64,000 nucleotides of DNA from Halobellus sp. LT62 (GCF_037031285.1 NZ_JAYEZO010000002.1:434001-498000), one strand, 5' to 3'; shown: positions 17,707 through 27,242, counted from the stretch's first letter. Translations and numbers: made by a program. Notes: generated by a model not told the origin, from the sequence alone.

Positions 17707-18159
17707 TCACTCCTCGACGACCAGAACCTCCGTGTTCGATCTCCGGTCGACGTACTGACTTCCCGAGGGCGGCTTCACGTCGACGACGAGCGTCCCGGTC
17801 TCTTGATTCGCCCGCGTGTCGACGTCGACAGTAACACTCGCGACCCCGTTCGCGTCCGATCTCGCCGTCACGACTCCCTCCATCTCGGCGCTGCCGTCTT
17901 TCACTATCACCGTCGCGCCCTCGACGCCGTCACCGTCGTCGTCGACGACGACGAGTTCGAGCTCCTGTTCGCCCGGCTCGACAACGTCCGGCGTTGGCCG
18001 CACGTCGAGTTCGGAGACGGCGAGCCCCTGCACCCCCGAGAGCATATTCAGCATCACGCTCATCGTGGCGACGCCCACCACGAGGGCGATGACGAGTCTG
18101 ATCGGCAGTCCTTCGATCGCGCGGTCGTCCCCGGCGAACCGTCCGAGTTCGTCGAACAT
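17707..18159 (-). CDS. Haloarchaeal membrane-anchored Ig-like protein
   Basis: 150 aa: a short cytoplasmic start (MFDELGRFAGDDRAIEGLPI), one hydrophobic span (about residues 21-45), then an external beta-rich domain ending NTEVLVVEE, with a surface-domain-like DDDGDGVEGATVIVKDGSAE stretch. It resembles uncharacterised haloarchaeal proteins with pilin-like N-termini and a carboxypeptidase-regulatory-like domain. Its promoter is shared with the divergent HerA-like gene. Confidence 0.6.
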   Translation of the reverse strand: MFDELGRFAGDDRAIEGLPIRLVIALVVGVATMSVMLNMLSGVQGLAVSELDVRPTPDVVEPGEQELELVVVDDDGDGVEGATVIVKDGSAEMEGVVTARSDANGVASVTVDVDTRANQETGTLVVDVKPPSGSQYVDRRSNTEVLVVEE

Positions 18160-18213
18160 ACCGCCCGTGGTCCCGTCTCCGTATATAAACGCTCGTCCGG
18201 GGGTTCAAGTCGG

Positions 18214-19386
18214 ATGGCGCGGCCACTCCCTACGATGCACACAGAGGTACTCGGTCGGGGCGACGGTGCCGACGCCGCCACCGACGACGCAGCGCCGACT
18301 GCGGCACCGACGTTCGCCGGACGGTTCGGCCACCACCGCGCCCGCGACGGCAGCCGCGGCGCGCCCGTCGCGATCGATTTCGACCGCCCGCACGCCGCGC
18401 TGGTGGTCGGCAAACGCGGTTACGGCAAGTCCTACACGCTCGGGGTACTCATCGAGGAAGCGGCCCGAACGCCCGGCGTCGCGCCCGTCGTGATCGATCC
18501 GATGGGCGTCTTTCGCGGTCTCGAAGACGACGCCTCGGGCGAGGCCGTCCCGACACGGGTCGTCGAGGAGCCGCGTATCCGCGCGGACGCGATCCCGGCG
18601 GCGAACTGGCCCGCGCTCGTCGGCACCGAGCCGGACCGCCCCGTCGGCGCGCTCGTCTGGCACGCCGCGGCCGCGGCGGCGACGCTCGACGGAATGTGCG
18701 AGGTCGTTTCCGACTCCGACGCGACGCCCGACGTCCGCCGCGCGGCCGCCAACCGCCTCCGGCGCGCCGCCTCGTGGGACGTCTTCGATCCCGACGGGTT
18801 GGACGCGCGGTCGCTCGGAGATGGGTCAGCGACGGTCCTCGATTGCTCCGCGCTCGACGACGCGCCGTCGAACGCCGTCGCCGCCGGCGTCGCGGCCGCG
18901 CTGTACGACAGCCGGCTCGGCCGGTCGGCGTCGGACGGAGATGGGCCATCCCACATCGACCGCCTGCCCTGGCTCTTCGTCGACGAGGCGCACGTCTTCT
19001 TCGAGGGCGTCGCCAGCGCACCGCTCCGCACGATCCTCACACGCGGCCGCGCACCGGGCGTCTCGCTCGTCGCCGCCACGCAGCGACCGAGCGCCCTTCC
19101 CGCGGTCGCCGTCTCGCAGTCCGATCTCCGGATCGTTCACCGACTGACGGCCGGTTCGGACATCCGCGCGCTGGCCGCCGCGGATCCCGCCTACGTCGAC
19201 GGCGACCTCGCGGCATCGATGCCGACAGAACCGGGTGAGGCGCTCGTCGTCGACGACACCGCTGAAGCGACTCGTACGGTCGCGATTCGCGCGCGCGACA
19301 CCCCACACGGCGGATCGAGCTCTCGGGCTTCGGCGGTGGCGCGGTCCGTCCACTGCGGAGTGAACGCCACCGAAACTGACGAGTAG
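18214..19386 (+). CDS. HerA-like (DUF87) ATPase
   Basis: 390 aa P-loop ATPase of the HerA/FtsK group. Seen: Walker A VVGKRGYGKSYTLGV (about residue 65), Walker B LPWLFVDEAHVFFEG (about 250), and the sensor/arginine-finger stretch ILTRGRAPGVSLVAATQRPS. HerA proteins pump DNA with the NurA nuclease; no nurA is adjacent here, and this shorter stand-alone form is common in haloarchaea with unknown role. The start at 18214 is 25-30 bp after the TATATAAA box (about 18182). The next in-frame ATG at 18235 is an alternative. Confidence 0.8.
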   Translation: MARPLPTMHTEVLGRGDGADAATDDAAPTAAPTFAGRFGHHRARDGSRGAPVAIDFDRPHAALVVGKRGYGKSYTLGVLIEEAARTPGVAPVVIDPMGVFRGLEDDASGEAVPTRVVEEPRIRADAIPAANWPALVGTEPDRPVGALVWHAAAAAATLDGMCEVVSDSDATPDVRRAAANRLRRAASWDVFDPDGLDARSLGDGSATVLDCSALDDAPSNAVAAGVAAALYDSRLGRSASDGDGPSHIDRLPWLFVDEAHVFFEGVASAPLRTILTRGRAPGVSLVAATQRPSALPAVAVSQSDLRIVHRLTAGSDIRALAAADPAYVDGDLAASMPTEPGEALVVDDTAEATRTVAIRARDTPHGGSSSRASAVARSVHCGVNATETDE

Positions 19387-19407
19387 TCGCACGGAAAATG
19401 GCACTCG

Positions 19408-19749
19408 ATGGCCGATCGGCTCCTCCCGGTGCTCGTCGCCCTCGGCGGCTTCCTCGGGGCGACGGCGCGCTACCTCGTCGGCACGGTCGCCGGCGGCCCA
19501 ATCGGGACGCTCCTCGTCAACGTCGCCGGGAGTTTCGCGCTGGCACTCGCCGTCGGGAACGTTCGATCGACGCGCCTGCGGACGCTGCTGATGACTGGGC
19601 TGCTCTCCTCGTTCACGACCTACAGCACGTTCGCCGTCGAGACGGCATCGCTCGGGCTAGAACTTGGAATCGCCAACGTCGTCGCCACATACGCGCTCGG
19701 CTTCGCCGCCGCGTTCCTCGGACTCCTCGTCGGGAGGCGATGGGCGTGA
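19408..19749 (+). CDS. crcB1: Fluoride channel subunit CrcB 1
   Basis: 113 aa with four hydrophobic spans. It has the family core GGFLGATARYLVG, NVAGSFALALAVG and TGLLSSFTTYSTFAVE; in Fluc channels the Phe/Thr/Ser positions line the fluoride pore. Fluc/CrcB proteins export F- passively as antiparallel dimers. It overlaps the second crcB by 10 bp, so the two are likely made together and may form a heterodimer. Confidence 0.93.
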   Translation: MADRLLPVLVALGGFLGATARYLVGTVAGGPIGTLLVNVAGSFALALAVGNVRSTRLRTLLMTGLLSSFTTYSTFAVETASLGLELGIANVVATYALGFAAAFLGLLVGRRWA

Positions 19750-20123
19750 CGGCCGTCGTCGCCGACCTCCTCGGCGCGCTCCCCACGCCACTGCTCGTCG
19801 GCCTCGGCGGCGCGTTCGGCGCGCTCGTTCGCTACGGCGTCGATCTGGGACTCGACGGCGGTCGACGGAGCACGTTCGCGGTCAACGTCCTCGGGAGCGT
19901 CGCCCTCGGCGCGCTCGTCGCCTCCGCGCCCGCGGACGCGACGCTCGCGCTCGCTGGGACGGGATTCTGCGGCGCGTTCACGACGTTCTCGTCCTTTGCG
20001 GTCAACGTCACCCGCGCTGTCGACGCGGGCGACTACCGGCTCGCGGTCGCCGACGCCGTTGGGACGCTCGCGTCGGCGCTCCTCGGCGTCGGGATCGGTT
20101 TTTGGCTTGGTGGCGGTTGGTAG
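19740..20123 (+). CDS. crcB2: Fluoride channel subunit CrcB 2
   Basis: 127 aa, four spans, with GGAFGALVRYGVDL, NVLGSVALGALVA and GTGFCGAFTTFSSFAVN, a paralog of the preceding gene. The start ATG at 19740 lies inside the end of crcB1. Tandem two-gene CrcB pairs usually encode obligate heterodimers with fixed opposite topology. I saw no recognisable fluoride riboswitch in the short space before crcB1. Confidence 0.93.
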   Translation: MGVTAVVADLLGALPTPLLVGLGGAFGALVRYGVDLGLDGGRRSTFAVNVLGSVALGALVASAPADATLALAGTGFCGAFTTFSSFAVNVTRAVDAGDYRLAVADAVGTLASALLGVGIGFWLGGGW

Positions 20124-20204
20124 AATCCGTGCTCGGGAGCCGTCGAACATCTGTGCTTTGGCACGCGATTGCTGATTGACCGACTGTCGGGCGGACTGAA
20201 GGGG

Positions 20205-20299
20205 CCGCGCTCTCGACGAAGACGCGCGAAGTAAGCACTGCAGGAGTGAGCGGAGCGAACGACGAAGCGCACAGCGAGCGCATCGAGTCGAGAGCGCGG
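20205..20299. repeat. 13-bp inverted repeat with purine-rich interior
   Basis: CCGCGCTCTCGAC (20205-20217) and GTCGAGAGCGCGG (20287-20299) are perfect inverted arms. The 69-base interior includes GAGCGGAGCGA (20248-20258) and other AGCGA-type words. It forms the first part of the 358-bp gene-free stretch between crcB2 and the tRNA-Asp genes. Confidence 0.65.
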
Positions 20300-20357
20300 G
20301 GGCTTCCGAGTGGGTACTGTTCTATTGCGTCAATCGACTCGTTCCACTGAGAACTCG

Positions 20358-20413
20358 GCGGGATTTGAACTTCACTCGTTCCGCTTCGCTCCACTCGCTA
20401 GTTCAAATCCCGC
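20358..20413. repeat. Inverted repeat made from the tRNA-Asp T-arm
   Basis: GCGGGATTTGAACT (20358-20371) and AGTTCAAATCCCGC (20400-20413) are a perfect 14-bp inverted repeat with a 28-base loop. Thirteen bases of the arm equal the T-arm of the adjacent tRNA-Asp genes (as read on the plus strand). The loop, on the minus strand, contains GGAGCGAAGCGG. It is not a tRNA: there is no acceptor, D-arm or anticodon arm. Confidence 0.7.
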
Positions 20414-20421
20414 TGTGAGCG

Positions 20422-20479
20422 TTTTCCGACATCGGGCTCGCTCGTCGCTTCGCTCCTCGCTCGCGTAGATGTCGGAAAA
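20422..20479 (-). repeat. 12-bp inverted repeat just 3' of tRNA-Asp
   Basis: TTTTCCGACATC (20422-20433) and GATGTCGGAAAA (20468-20479) flank a 34-base loop. On the minus strand the loop carries GAGCGAAGCGA (20445-20455). Transcription out of tRNA-Asp would read GCTTTTTCCGACATC, so the T-run may terminate the tRNA transcript at the first arm. Confidence 0.6.
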
Positions 20480-20481
20480 AG

Positions 20482-20554
20482 CGCCCGAGGCGGGATTTGA
20501 ACCCGCGTCACGACCGTGACAGGGTCGTATGATGGGCCACTACACCACCCGGGC
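20482..20554 (-). tRNA. tRNA-Asp (GTC), copy 2
   Basis: Minus-strand 73 nt beginning GCCCGGGTGGTGTAGTGG, with a 7-bp acceptor stem (one G-U), anticodon loop reading GTC within CCTGTCACGG, T-arm GCGGGTTCAAATCCCGC and discriminator G, typical of Asp. No CCA is encoded. Identical to the copy at 20579 and only 24 bp from it. Confidence 0.95.
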
Positions 20555-20578
20555 ACACCGTCGGAGCCAAGCACAAAG

Positions 20579-20651
20579 CGCCCGAGGCGGGATTTGAACC
20601 CGCGTCACGACCGTGACAGGGTCGTATGATGGGCCACTACACCACCCGGGC
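20579..20651 (-). tRNA. tRNA-Asp (GTC), copy 1
   Basis: Identical in sequence to the copy at 20482. It lies promoter-proximal, about 30 bp downstream of a TATA-like CTTAATTA (complement of 20681-20688), so both copies are probably cut from one transcript. The gap to atpD (20,652-20,828) contains only this promoter and the end region of atpD. Confidence 0.95.
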
Positions 20652-20828
20652 TTGCTCCATCTCCTCGTAGCCCGGTAGTCTAATTAAGACTTATCATCTG
20701 ACGGCGGCGTGGGAGCGATCCCCGGGGCGTCCGGCGATGGCTCTCGGCCGCTGTGAGTCTCGTCGAAAACGTGGCCGAAGCGTTCGGTTCGCGCGAGCGG
20801 TACGCCGGTCGAACAGGAAACCGGGCCG

Positions 20829-21512
20829 TCAGGCGTCCGCGGGGGCTGCGGCGGCCGCTTCCTCGGCTTCCTTCTCCTCTTTCTCTTCTTCTTCCTTTTT
20901 GTTCTTGATCTTTTTCAGTCGGAAGATCTCCTCGCGTTCCTGCTCTTCGAGCTTCTGTTCGATGTACTCCTTGTTCTCGTACAGTTCCGGCAGGAGCTTG
21001 AACTCCAAGGCGTTGACACGGCGCTTGGTCGTCTCGATCTCGGTGAGCATCTTCTTCATCGCGGTCTCGACCTCCGCGGCGAGGATGATCGTTTCGAGCA
21101 GCTCCTCGTAGGCGTCGGCGGCCTCGTCGATTCGCGCCGAGGAGCCGAGCAGGCCGTAACCGCGCTGATCGAGGCTCTTCTTCACGCGCGAGGACTCGAT
21201 CTGCGGGACGACGACGCCCATAATGTTCTTCGATTGGGTCGTGATCTCGGGGTGTTCTTTCAGCGCCGCGGCGGCACCGCGGACGGCGACGTCGCCCTCC
21301 ATCGCCCGCGCCATATTGATCTTCTCTTGGGCGGTCTGGTAGTTCGCGTCGAGTTCCGAACGGACGTCTTGGGCCTGATCCAGAATATCCATAAACTCCA
21401 TAATGAGGCCGTCACGCTTCTGTTCGAGCGTGTCGTGACCTCGTTCGGACAGTTGGATGCGATCCTCGATCGCCATCAGATTCTTACGGGTCGGTTTGAC
21501 GTCTTCGGCCAT
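20829..21512 (-). CDS. atpD: A-type ATP synthase subunit D (central stalk)
   Basis: 227 aa. Central-stalk subunit that rotates inside the A3B3 head: [16 protein letters not shown] at the start, long N- and C-terminal helices forming the coiled coil ([22 protein letters not shown]), then a very charged Lys/Glu tail and an Ala-rich end. Last gene of the cluster, separated from atpB by 263 bp. That gap contains a TATA-like stretch (about 21540-21552), so it probably has its own promoter as well. Confidence 0.95.
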   Translation of the reverse strand: MAEDVKPTRKNLMAIEDRIQLSERGHDTLEQKRDGLIMEFMDILDQAQDVRSELDANYQTAQEKINMARAMEGDVAVRGAAAALKEHPEITTQSKNIMGVVVPQIESSRVKKSLDQRGYGLLGSSARIDEAADAYEELLETIILAAEVETAMKKMLTEIETTKRRVNALEFKLLPELYENKEYIEQKLEEQEREEIFRLKKIKNKKEEEEKEEKEAEEAAAAAPADA

Positions 21513-21775
21513 CTTGTAGAACGCTAGTGAACCGAGGCTGTTAACCTTTTACTGTTCGCCCCGGATTCGGGTGCGACCGGCGCTCTCACCCCGATCCGTC
21601 CACGTCACGGTCGCGACGTGTGGACTCGCGATTACGAGGCAACGAACTCCCGATTACGACGTACAACATCCCGAGTACGACGTTCGAGATCCATTCGGAT
21701 GTCACGCTACCGGGTCGCGGTCGGTGCAAAAATAATTCGTCCACAGGGGGACGCCCGTGCCGACTCGAATACCGA
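21513..21775. other. Gap between atpB and atpD with imperfect tandem repeats
   Basis: No gene seen. About 21622-21693 holds three related units of roughly 23 bp (CGCGATTACGAGG, CCCGATTACGACG, CCCGAGTACGACG). AAAAATAATT at about 21728 is the only AT-rich tract after the atpB stop and may be its terminator region. Confidence 0.5.
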
Positions 21776-23203
21776 TCAGTCGGCCGTCGCTTCGGCTTCC
21801 GTGTTGTCGGCGTCGGTCGCGTCCTCGTGGTAGTACTCCTCGATGAAGTCCTCGTCGACGCGGTTGAGTTCCTCTTTCGGCAGCATCGAGAGGAGTTCCC
21901 AGCCGATTTCGAGCGTCTCCTCGAGCTCGCGGTTCGTCTCGAAGCCCTGATCGATGAACTCCTCTTCGAACCGGTCGGCGAAGTCGAGGTACTTGTTGTC
22001 GCGATCCGACAGCGCCTCGCGGCCGACGATGTTCACGAGGTCGCGCAGGTCCTCACCCTCCGCGTACGCCGCGTACATCTGATCGGAGACGTCGGCGTGA
22101 TCCGCGCGGGTGAGCCCCTCGCCGATGCCGTCGTCCATCAGTCGCGACAGGCTCGGCAGCACGTTCACCGGCGGCTGCAGGCCCTGACTGTTGAGGTCGG
22201 GGTCGACGTAGATCTGCCCCTCGGTGATGTAGCCGGTCAGATCCGGGATCGGGTGCGTGTCGTCGTCGCCGGGCATCGTGAGGATCGGAATCTGCGTGAC
22301 CGAGCCGTCACGGCCTTGGATCCGGCCCGCGCGCTCGTACAGTTGCGCCAGGTCGGTGTACATGTATCCGGGGTAGCCACGTCGGCCCGGGACCTCCTCG
22401 CGGGCTGCACCGATCTCGCGGAGCGCCTCGCAGTAGTTGGTCATGTCCGTCAGGATGACGAGCACGTGGTAGTCCTTCTCGAAGGCGAGGTACTCCGCGG
22501 TCGTCAGGACCATCCGCGGGGTGACCGTCCGCTCGACGGCGGGGTCGTCCGCGAGGTTCATGAAGACCACGGAGCGCTCCAGCGCGCCGGTGCGCTCGAA
22601 GTCCTCCATGAACTCGTTGGCCTCTTCTGCCGTAATCCCCATCGCGCCGAAGATGACGGCGAACTCGGAACCTTCGCCCTCTCCTTCTTCCTCTTCGGGC
22701 ACACTCGCCTGCCGGGCGATCTGCATCGCCAGTTCGCTGTGCGGCTGGCCCGAACTGGAGAAGATCGGGAGCTTCTGGCCGCGAACCAAGGTGTTCATCC
22801 CGTCGATTGCGGAGACACCCGTCTCGATGAACTCCTCGGGATACTCCCGGGAGTAGGGGTTGATCGCCGCGCCCACGATGTCTTGGCGCTCCTCGGGGAC
22901 GATGTCCGGGCCGCCGTCGATCGGCCGGCCGGACCCGTCGAGCACCCGTCCGAGGAGGTCCTCGGTGACGGGCATCTTCATCGTCTCGCCAAGGAAGCGA
23001 ACCGATGCGTGCTGGTCGATACCGCTGGTGCCCTCGAACACTTGGATGGCGACGACGCCCTCCGAGGATTCGAGCACCTGACCGCGCAGGGTCTCGCCTT
23101 GGGCCGTCTCGATCTCGACGATCTCGTCGTACCCGATCGCCTCGTCGACCTCGGCGAACACCAGCGGACCGCTGATCTCGGTGATTGTTTGGTACTCTTT
23201 CAT
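21776..23203 (-). CDS. atpB: A-type ATP synthase subunit B (non-catalytic head subunit)
   Basis: 475 aa. Regulatory nucleotide-binding subunit alternating with A in the membrane-bound A1Ao complex. It lacks a true Walker A (the corresponding loop is [16 protein letters not shown]), as expected for [18 protein letters not shown] and the [12 protein letters not shown] region are conserved. A haloarchaeal acidic insert [11 protein letters not shown] is present. The start ATG at 23203 lies just after the atpA stop (2 bp). Confidence 0.97.
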   Translation of the reverse strand: MKEYQTITEISGPLVFAEVDEAIGYDEIVEIETAQGETLRGQVLESSEGVVAIQVFEGTSGIDQHASVRFLGETMKMPVTEDLLGRVLDGSGRPIDGGPDIVPEERQDIVGAAINPYSREYPEEFIETGVSAIDGMNTLVRGQKLPIFSSSGQPHSELAMQIARQASVPEEEEGEGEGSEFAVIFGAMGITAEEANEFMEDFERTGALERSVVFMNLADDPAVERTVTPRMVLTTAEYLAFEKDYHVLVILTDMTNYCEALREIGAAREEVPGRRGYPGYMYTDLAQLYERAGRIQGRDGSVTQIPILTMPGDDDTHPIPDLTGYITEGQIYVDPDLNSQGLQPPVNVLPSLSRLMDDGIGEGLTRADHADVSDQMYAAYAEGEDLRDLVNIVGREALSDRDNKYLDFADRFEEEFIDQGFETNRELEETLEIGWELLSMLPKEELNRVDEDFIEEYYHEDATDADNTEAEATAD

Positions 23204-23205
23204 TG

Positions 23206-24975
23206 TTAGTAGAGACTCCGGAGCTCGTCTGCGATGTCCGATTTGAGTTCGTCGACGTACTCCTCGTAGTCCTCTTGGACACCGATCCGGTTGATCCGCG
23301 GCACGGACTCGACGTCGATGATCTCCTCGACCGGAACGCCCGCTTCGAGCGCGTCGAACGCCTCGTCGTGGAACGTCTCGATCGTCGTCAGCATAAGGTA
23401 CGTCTTCTCCGGCGGACAGAAGGTGTCGACCGGGTGGAACGCGTTCTGCTGCAGGTACGCCTCGCGCAGGTAGCGCGCGACTTCCAGCGTCAGCTGCTGG
23501 TCCTCCGGCAGCGCGTCCTTGCCGACGAGCTGGACGATCTCCTGCAGTTCCGCCTCCTCGTCGAGGACGTCGACCGCCCACTGGCGCTTATCGGGCCAGT
23601 CGTCGGAGACTTCCTCTTGGAACCAAGGGTCGAGCTGGTCCTTGTACAGCGAGTAGGACTCGTTCCAGTTGATCGAGGGGAAGTGCCGACGCTCCGCGAG
23701 GTCGGCGTCGAGCGCCCAGAACGTCTTCACGATACGCAGCGTGTTCTGGGTGACCGGCTCGGAGAAGTCGCCGCCGGGCGGGCTGACCGCCCCGATCGCC
23801 GAGACCGACCCCTCGGAGCCGTTGATGTTCTCGAAGTAGCCGGCGCGCTCGTAGAACTGTGAGAGGCGCGCGGCGAGGTACGCGGGATAGCCCTCTTCGC
23901 CGGGCATCTCTTCGAGGCGCGAGGAGATCTCGCGCATCGCCTCGGCCCACCGCGAGGTGGAGTCGGCCATCAGCGCGACGTCGTAGCCCATGTCGCGGTA
24001 GAACTCCGCGATGGTGATCCCCGTGTAGACGCACGACTCGCGCGCCGCAACGGGCATATTCGACGTGTTCGCGATGAGCGACGTCCGGGCCATCAGCGGG
24101 TTCCCCGTCGAGGGATCCTCGAGCTCGGGGAAGTCGTCGATGACCTCGGTCATCTCGTTCCCGCGCTCGCCGCAGCCGACGTAGATGATGATGTCGGCGT
24201 CGGCGTACTTCGCGAGCTGGTGCTGGGTGACCGTCTTCCCGGAGCCGAACGGCCCCGGAATCGCGGCCGTCCCGCCCTTCGCGATCGGGAACAGGCCGTC
24301 GAGGATCCGCTGCCCCGAGACGAGCGGCGTCCGCGGGGTCTTCTTCTCGACGGTGGGTCGGGCCTCGCGGACCGGCCACTCCTGCAGCATCGTGACGTCC
24401 TCGCCGTTGTCGAGTTCGGCGACCGTCTCCTCGACGGTGAACGACCCGGACTCGACGGAGACGATCTCCGCCGTCTCGCCCTCCTCGAGGGCGTCCGGCG
24501 GGACCATCACCTTGTGGTCGATGGTGATCGTCTCCTCGACGACGCCGACCACGTCGCCGCGGCCGACTTCGTCGCCCTCCTCGACGGTGGGCTCGAACTC
24601 CCACTCCTTGTCGAGTTCGATGCCCGGCGCGTCGACGCCGCGGTCGAGGTACGGGCTCCCCATCTTGTCTTCGAGGACGTCCAGCGGACGCTGAACGCCG
24701 TCGTAGATCGTGTCGAGAAGGCCCGGACCGAGGTCGACGCTCAGCGGCTCCCCCGTGTTCTCGACGGGTTCACCGGGGGCGATCCCCGACGTCTCTTCGT
24801 ACACTTGAATCGTCGTCGTGTCGCCTTCGATCTCGATGACTTCGCCCATCAGACCCTCGTCGCCCACGTAGACGACGTCGTTCATTCGGGCGTCGAGATC
24901 GCGGGCGACCACGACGGGGCCACTCACGCTCGCGATGATGCCGTCCTCGCGGACGGCTTGCTCTGTCTGACTCAT
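23206..24975 (-). CDS. atpA: A-type ATP synthase subunit A (catalytic)
   Basis: 589 aa catalytic subunit: makes ATP from ADP and Pi using the ion gradient. Seen: the N-terminal beta barrel, the family-specific non-homologous insert region, Walker [10 protein letters not shown] (about residue 237), the catalytic region [12 protein letters not shown], and [22 protein letters not shown]. Between atpF and atpB with spacers of only a few bases. Confidence 0.98.
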   Translation of the reverse strand: MSQTEQAVREDGIIASVSGPVVVARDLDARMNDVVYVGDEGLMGEVIEIEGDTTTIQVYEETSGIAPGEPVENTGEPLSVDLGPGLLDTIYDGVQRPLDVLEDKMGSPYLDRGVDAPGIELDKEWEFEPTVEEGDEVGRGDVVGVVEETITIDHKVMVPPDALEEGETAEIVSVESGSFTVEETVAELDNGEDVTMLQEWPVREARPTVEKKTPRTPLVSGQRILDGLFPIAKGGTAAIPGPFGSGKTVTQHQLAKYADADIIIYVGCGERGNEMTEVIDDFPELEDPSTGNPLMARTSLIANTSNMPVAARESCVYTGITIAEFYRDMGYDVALMADSTSRWAEAMREISSRLEEMPGEEGYPAYLAARLSQFYERAGYFENINGSEGSVSAIGAVSPPGGDFSEPVTQNTLRIVKTFWALDADLAERRHFPSINWNESYSLYKDQLDPWFQEEVSDDWPDKRQWAVDVLDEEAELQEIVQLVGKDALPEDQQLTLEVARYLREAYLQQNAFHPVDTFCPPEKTYLMLTTIETFHDEAFDALEAGVPVEEIIDVESVPRINRIGVQEDYEEYVDELKSDIADELRSLY

Positions 24976-24978
24976 ATA

Positions 24979-25305
24979 TTAATTGTCCTCCTCCATCAGA
25001 TCGATTCCGATGGCTCGCTTGATCTGGTCTCGGAGGCCGCCCGCGCCCGCGCCGCCGCCGAGCGTGACCAGCGTCGGTTCGATGCTGGTCTCGACGTCGT
25101 TGCGGACCGATCGGGAGAGGTACTCGAGGTCGTCGTCGTGCATCACCACGATGCCGACGTTCTCGTCTTCGAGTACCCCGCTCACGGCCTCGTCGAGCTG
25201 TTCGTCCTTCTCGTCGTCGGCGACGGTCTCGAACTTCCGGACGCCCGCGAGGCGGAACCCGGTCGTGAAGTCGGGACTGCCGATGACGGCGATCTCTTGG
25301 CTCAT
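24979..25305 (-). CDS. atpF: A-type ATP synthase subunit F
   Basis: 108 aa. Small Rossmann-like central-stalk subunit: QEIAVIGSPDFTTGFRLAGV at the N-terminus, VGIVVMHDDDLEYL in the middle, and TLGGGAGAGGLRDQIKRAIG near the end. It overlaps the end of atpC by ATGA and is followed at once by atpA. Confidence 0.93.
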   Translation of the reverse strand: MSQEIAVIGSPDFTTGFRLAGVRKFETVADDEKDEQLDEAVSGVLEDENVGIVVMHDDDLEYLSRSVRNDVETSIEPTLVTLGGGAGAGGLRDQIKRAIGIDLMEEDN

Positions 25306-26348
25306 AGGATCACCAGCTCCCGTTCGATCTGCTCCTCGGGCAGGCCCGCCTCGCGTCCCCGCGCGATGGCGCGAATGTTGTCGACTTCGCGCTCCTTCGC
25401 GAGGATGTACGACGCGATCGGCGTGATCGACAGGGGGAACACGTGGCCGAGTGCCTCCGTGTATTCGAGCAAGGCGACGTCGAGGGCCCGCTCGAAGTTG
25501 ATGAGGCTCTCCGCGGACTCGAGTTCGTCGAGCGCCGCAGAGAGGTCGTCACCGTACTTCGACTCGCGGATCTTCGTGACGAGCTCGTCGCGGTTCTGCG
25601 ACAGCGTCGAGAGCTCGCTCGCGTTGAAGAGCGACCCGCCGTCGATGTAGTAGTCGGCGGGGTCGATGTCCGCGCCGCTCTGAGCGAGCCGAAGCGCGTT
25701 CCGGGCGTTCCGGAAGTCGATCTCGGCCTCGAGGAACTCGCGGTACTGCTGGGTGGCCTCGTCGACGACGAGGTCCTCCAATAGATGCTCGTAGTACGTC
25801 CTGTCGACCGCGTTTTCGAGGGGCACGAGGACGCCGGTGTCCTCGTAATCGCCGTAGGCGTCTTCGAGCCCGGGACCGAAGATCGTCCCCGAGAGGCGGT
25901 CGACGACGTCCTCGATGGTCGGCGCGTCGAGCAACTGATCGAGCAGTTCCTCGTCGAACTCGCCGGCCCGGATCAGATCGTCCGCGATCGCGTCGCGGTC
26001 GGCCTCCGAGTAGATGCCGCGGATGACGGTCTTGACGTTCCACGCGTCGAATTTTCGCAGATAGCGCGCGATCAGGTCGTACAGCCGACCGTCGGCCCAG
26101 CGGAGGAGGTCGTCGAACTGCTTCGCGAGGTTTCGGTTGAGGGCGTACTCGATGAGGTCGACGCCCGAGTGCCGCGAGCCGAGCGCGTTGATCTCGGCTT
26201 CGTAGTCGGACTCCTCCATGAACCGAGCGATCTCGGCCGGACCCATCCGAATCAGTTTGCGGTACTCTTCGTCCCCGTAGAGCGCGCCGGAGCGCGCTCG
26301 CACGCGGGCCGTCACGTACTCGGGGTTGGAACCGCCGGCGGAACTCAT
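25302..26348 (-). CDS. atpC: A-type ATP synthase subunit C
   Basis: 348 aa, homologous to V-ATPase subunit d: the funnel-shaped, all-helical coupler between the central stalk and the membrane c-ring. Conserved pieces include NPEYVTARVRARSGALY at the start, YLRKFDAWNVKTVIRGI, and LGHVFPLSITPIASYILAKE near the end. It overlaps atpE and atpF by four bases on each side. Confidence 0.94.
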   Translation of the reverse strand: MSSAGGSNPEYVTARVRARSGALYGDEEYRKLIRMGPAEIARFMEESDYEAEINALGSRHSGVDLIEYALNRNLAKQFDDLLRWADGRLYDLIARYLRKFDAWNVKTVIRGIYSEADRDAIADDLIRAGEFDEELLDQLLDAPTIEDVVDRLSGTIFGPGLEDAYGDYEDTGVLVPLENAVDRTYYEHLLEDLVVDEATQQYREFLEAEIDFRNARNALRLAQSGADIDPADYYIDGGSLFNASELSTLSQNRDELVTKIRESKYGDDLSAALDELESAESLINFERALDVALLEYTEALGHVFPLSITPIASYILAKEREVDNIRAIARGREAGLPEEQIERELVIL

Positions 26349-26926
26349 TGGTCGAACAGTCTCTCGCTGACGTTCTTGAGGTTGTTCTCCCAGACGCTTC
26401 CGAGAACCGAGTCGAACGTGTTGTTCACCCGAACGCGGGAGCTCTCGCCTTCGACGACGACACCGCCGAGGCAGTCGTACTCTCCGGCGTACTCGAAGCC
26501 GTCGTGTTCCGCACAGAGCGTTTCGAGCAGCTCTTCGTCGCCGGCGCGTCCGTACACCGACACGGACTCACCCTCGTCGAACTCGTCGGTCGCGTCCTCC
26601 AAGAGCGCGCGGGTCAGTTCCTCGCGCTTCTCGTCGGGAAGCGAGGCGAGTTCGTCTTCGACCCGACTCCGGACGTCTTCGAGGACGTCGCGGCGGGCTT
26701 CGAGCCGTTCTTGCTTCGCTTCGAGCTTCGCGCTCGACAGCGCCTGTTCGCGCTCCTGTTCGATCTGGCGCTCGACGGATTCCTTCCGCGCTTCGAGGAG
26801 TTCCTCGGCGTCAGTCTCTGCCGTCTCGACGATCTCGTCGGCGCGACGCTCGCCCTGCTCGCGAATCTCTTCCGCACGCGCGCGGGCTTCGTCTCGGATG
26901 TCTTCGACGACGTTGTCCAAACTCAT
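26345..26926 (-). CDS. atpE: A-type ATP synthase subunit E (peripheral stalk)
   Basis: 193 aa. The N-terminal half is one long charged coiled coil (EEIREQGERRADEIVETAET), pairing with subunit H in the peripheral stalk; the C-terminal half is the globular head-binding domain. The stop overlaps the atpC start. 22 bp separate it from atpK. Confidence 0.93.
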   Translation of the reverse strand: MSLDNVVEDIRDEARARAEEIREQGERRADEIVETAETDAEELLEARKESVERQIEQEREQALSSAKLEAKQERLEARRDVLEDVRSRVEDELASLPDEKREELTRALLEDATDEFDEGESVSVYGRAGDEELLETLCAEHDGFEYAGEYDCLGGVVVEGESSRVRVNNTFDSVLGSVWENNLKNVSERLFDQ

Positions 26927-26948
26927 TGATGGAAAGAGCGGGGGGCGT

Positions 26949-27185
26949 TCAGACCAGGAATACGACGACGAGCGCGAGAATGACGAGCGTCTCCGGCAGA
27001 ACGGTCAGGATCAGACCGTTGACGAAGAGACTGTCGTCCTCCGCGATGGCTCCCATCGCGGCCGCGCCGATGCCGCGCTCGGCATACCCTGCGCCGAAAG
27101 CCGCGAGGCCGACCGCGAGCGCGGCGGCGGCGGTTGGTTCAAGAGCCGGGGCAGCTTCTGCCTGCTGTAGGAGTGCTTCGAACAT
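26949..27185 (-). CDS. atpK: A-type ATP synthase subunit K (membrane rotor ring, c subunit)
   Basis: 78 aa, two membrane helices joined by a polar loop. The first is glycine-rich (AVGLAAFGAGYAERGIGAAAMGA); the second carries the ion-binding Glu in LTVLPETLVILALVV. Many copies form the rotor ring, so more protein is needed than for the other subunits. The start is ATG at 27185; the longer upstream frame reads through a promoter-like region. See the separate promoter entry. Confidence 0.95.
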   Translation of the reverse strand: MFEALLQQAEAAPALEPTAAAALAVGLAAFGAGYAERGIGAAAMGAIAEDDSLFVNGLILTVLPETLVILALVVVFLV

Positions 27186-27242
27186 TGTTGGTAGTGTTGA
27201 CCGGATAGTCGTCTCCGAACGTGCGTAATTGAACCCACGTAT

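Noticed and set aside
17803-18213. N-terminal extension of the HerA-like ATPase to 17803
   Set aside because: The extension overlaps the whole divergent membrane-protein gene and the TATATAAA promoter; the ATG at 18214 fits leaderless spacing.
19387-19407. Fluoride riboswitch before crcB1
   Set aside because: Only 21 bases separate crcB1 from the previous gene, and no pseudoknot-like fluoride motif is visible.
20340-20420. A third, partial tRNA-Asp pseudogene
   Set aside because: Only the T-arm is present, and as an inverted repeat; no acceptor, D-arm or anticodon arm can be found, so it is described as a repeat.
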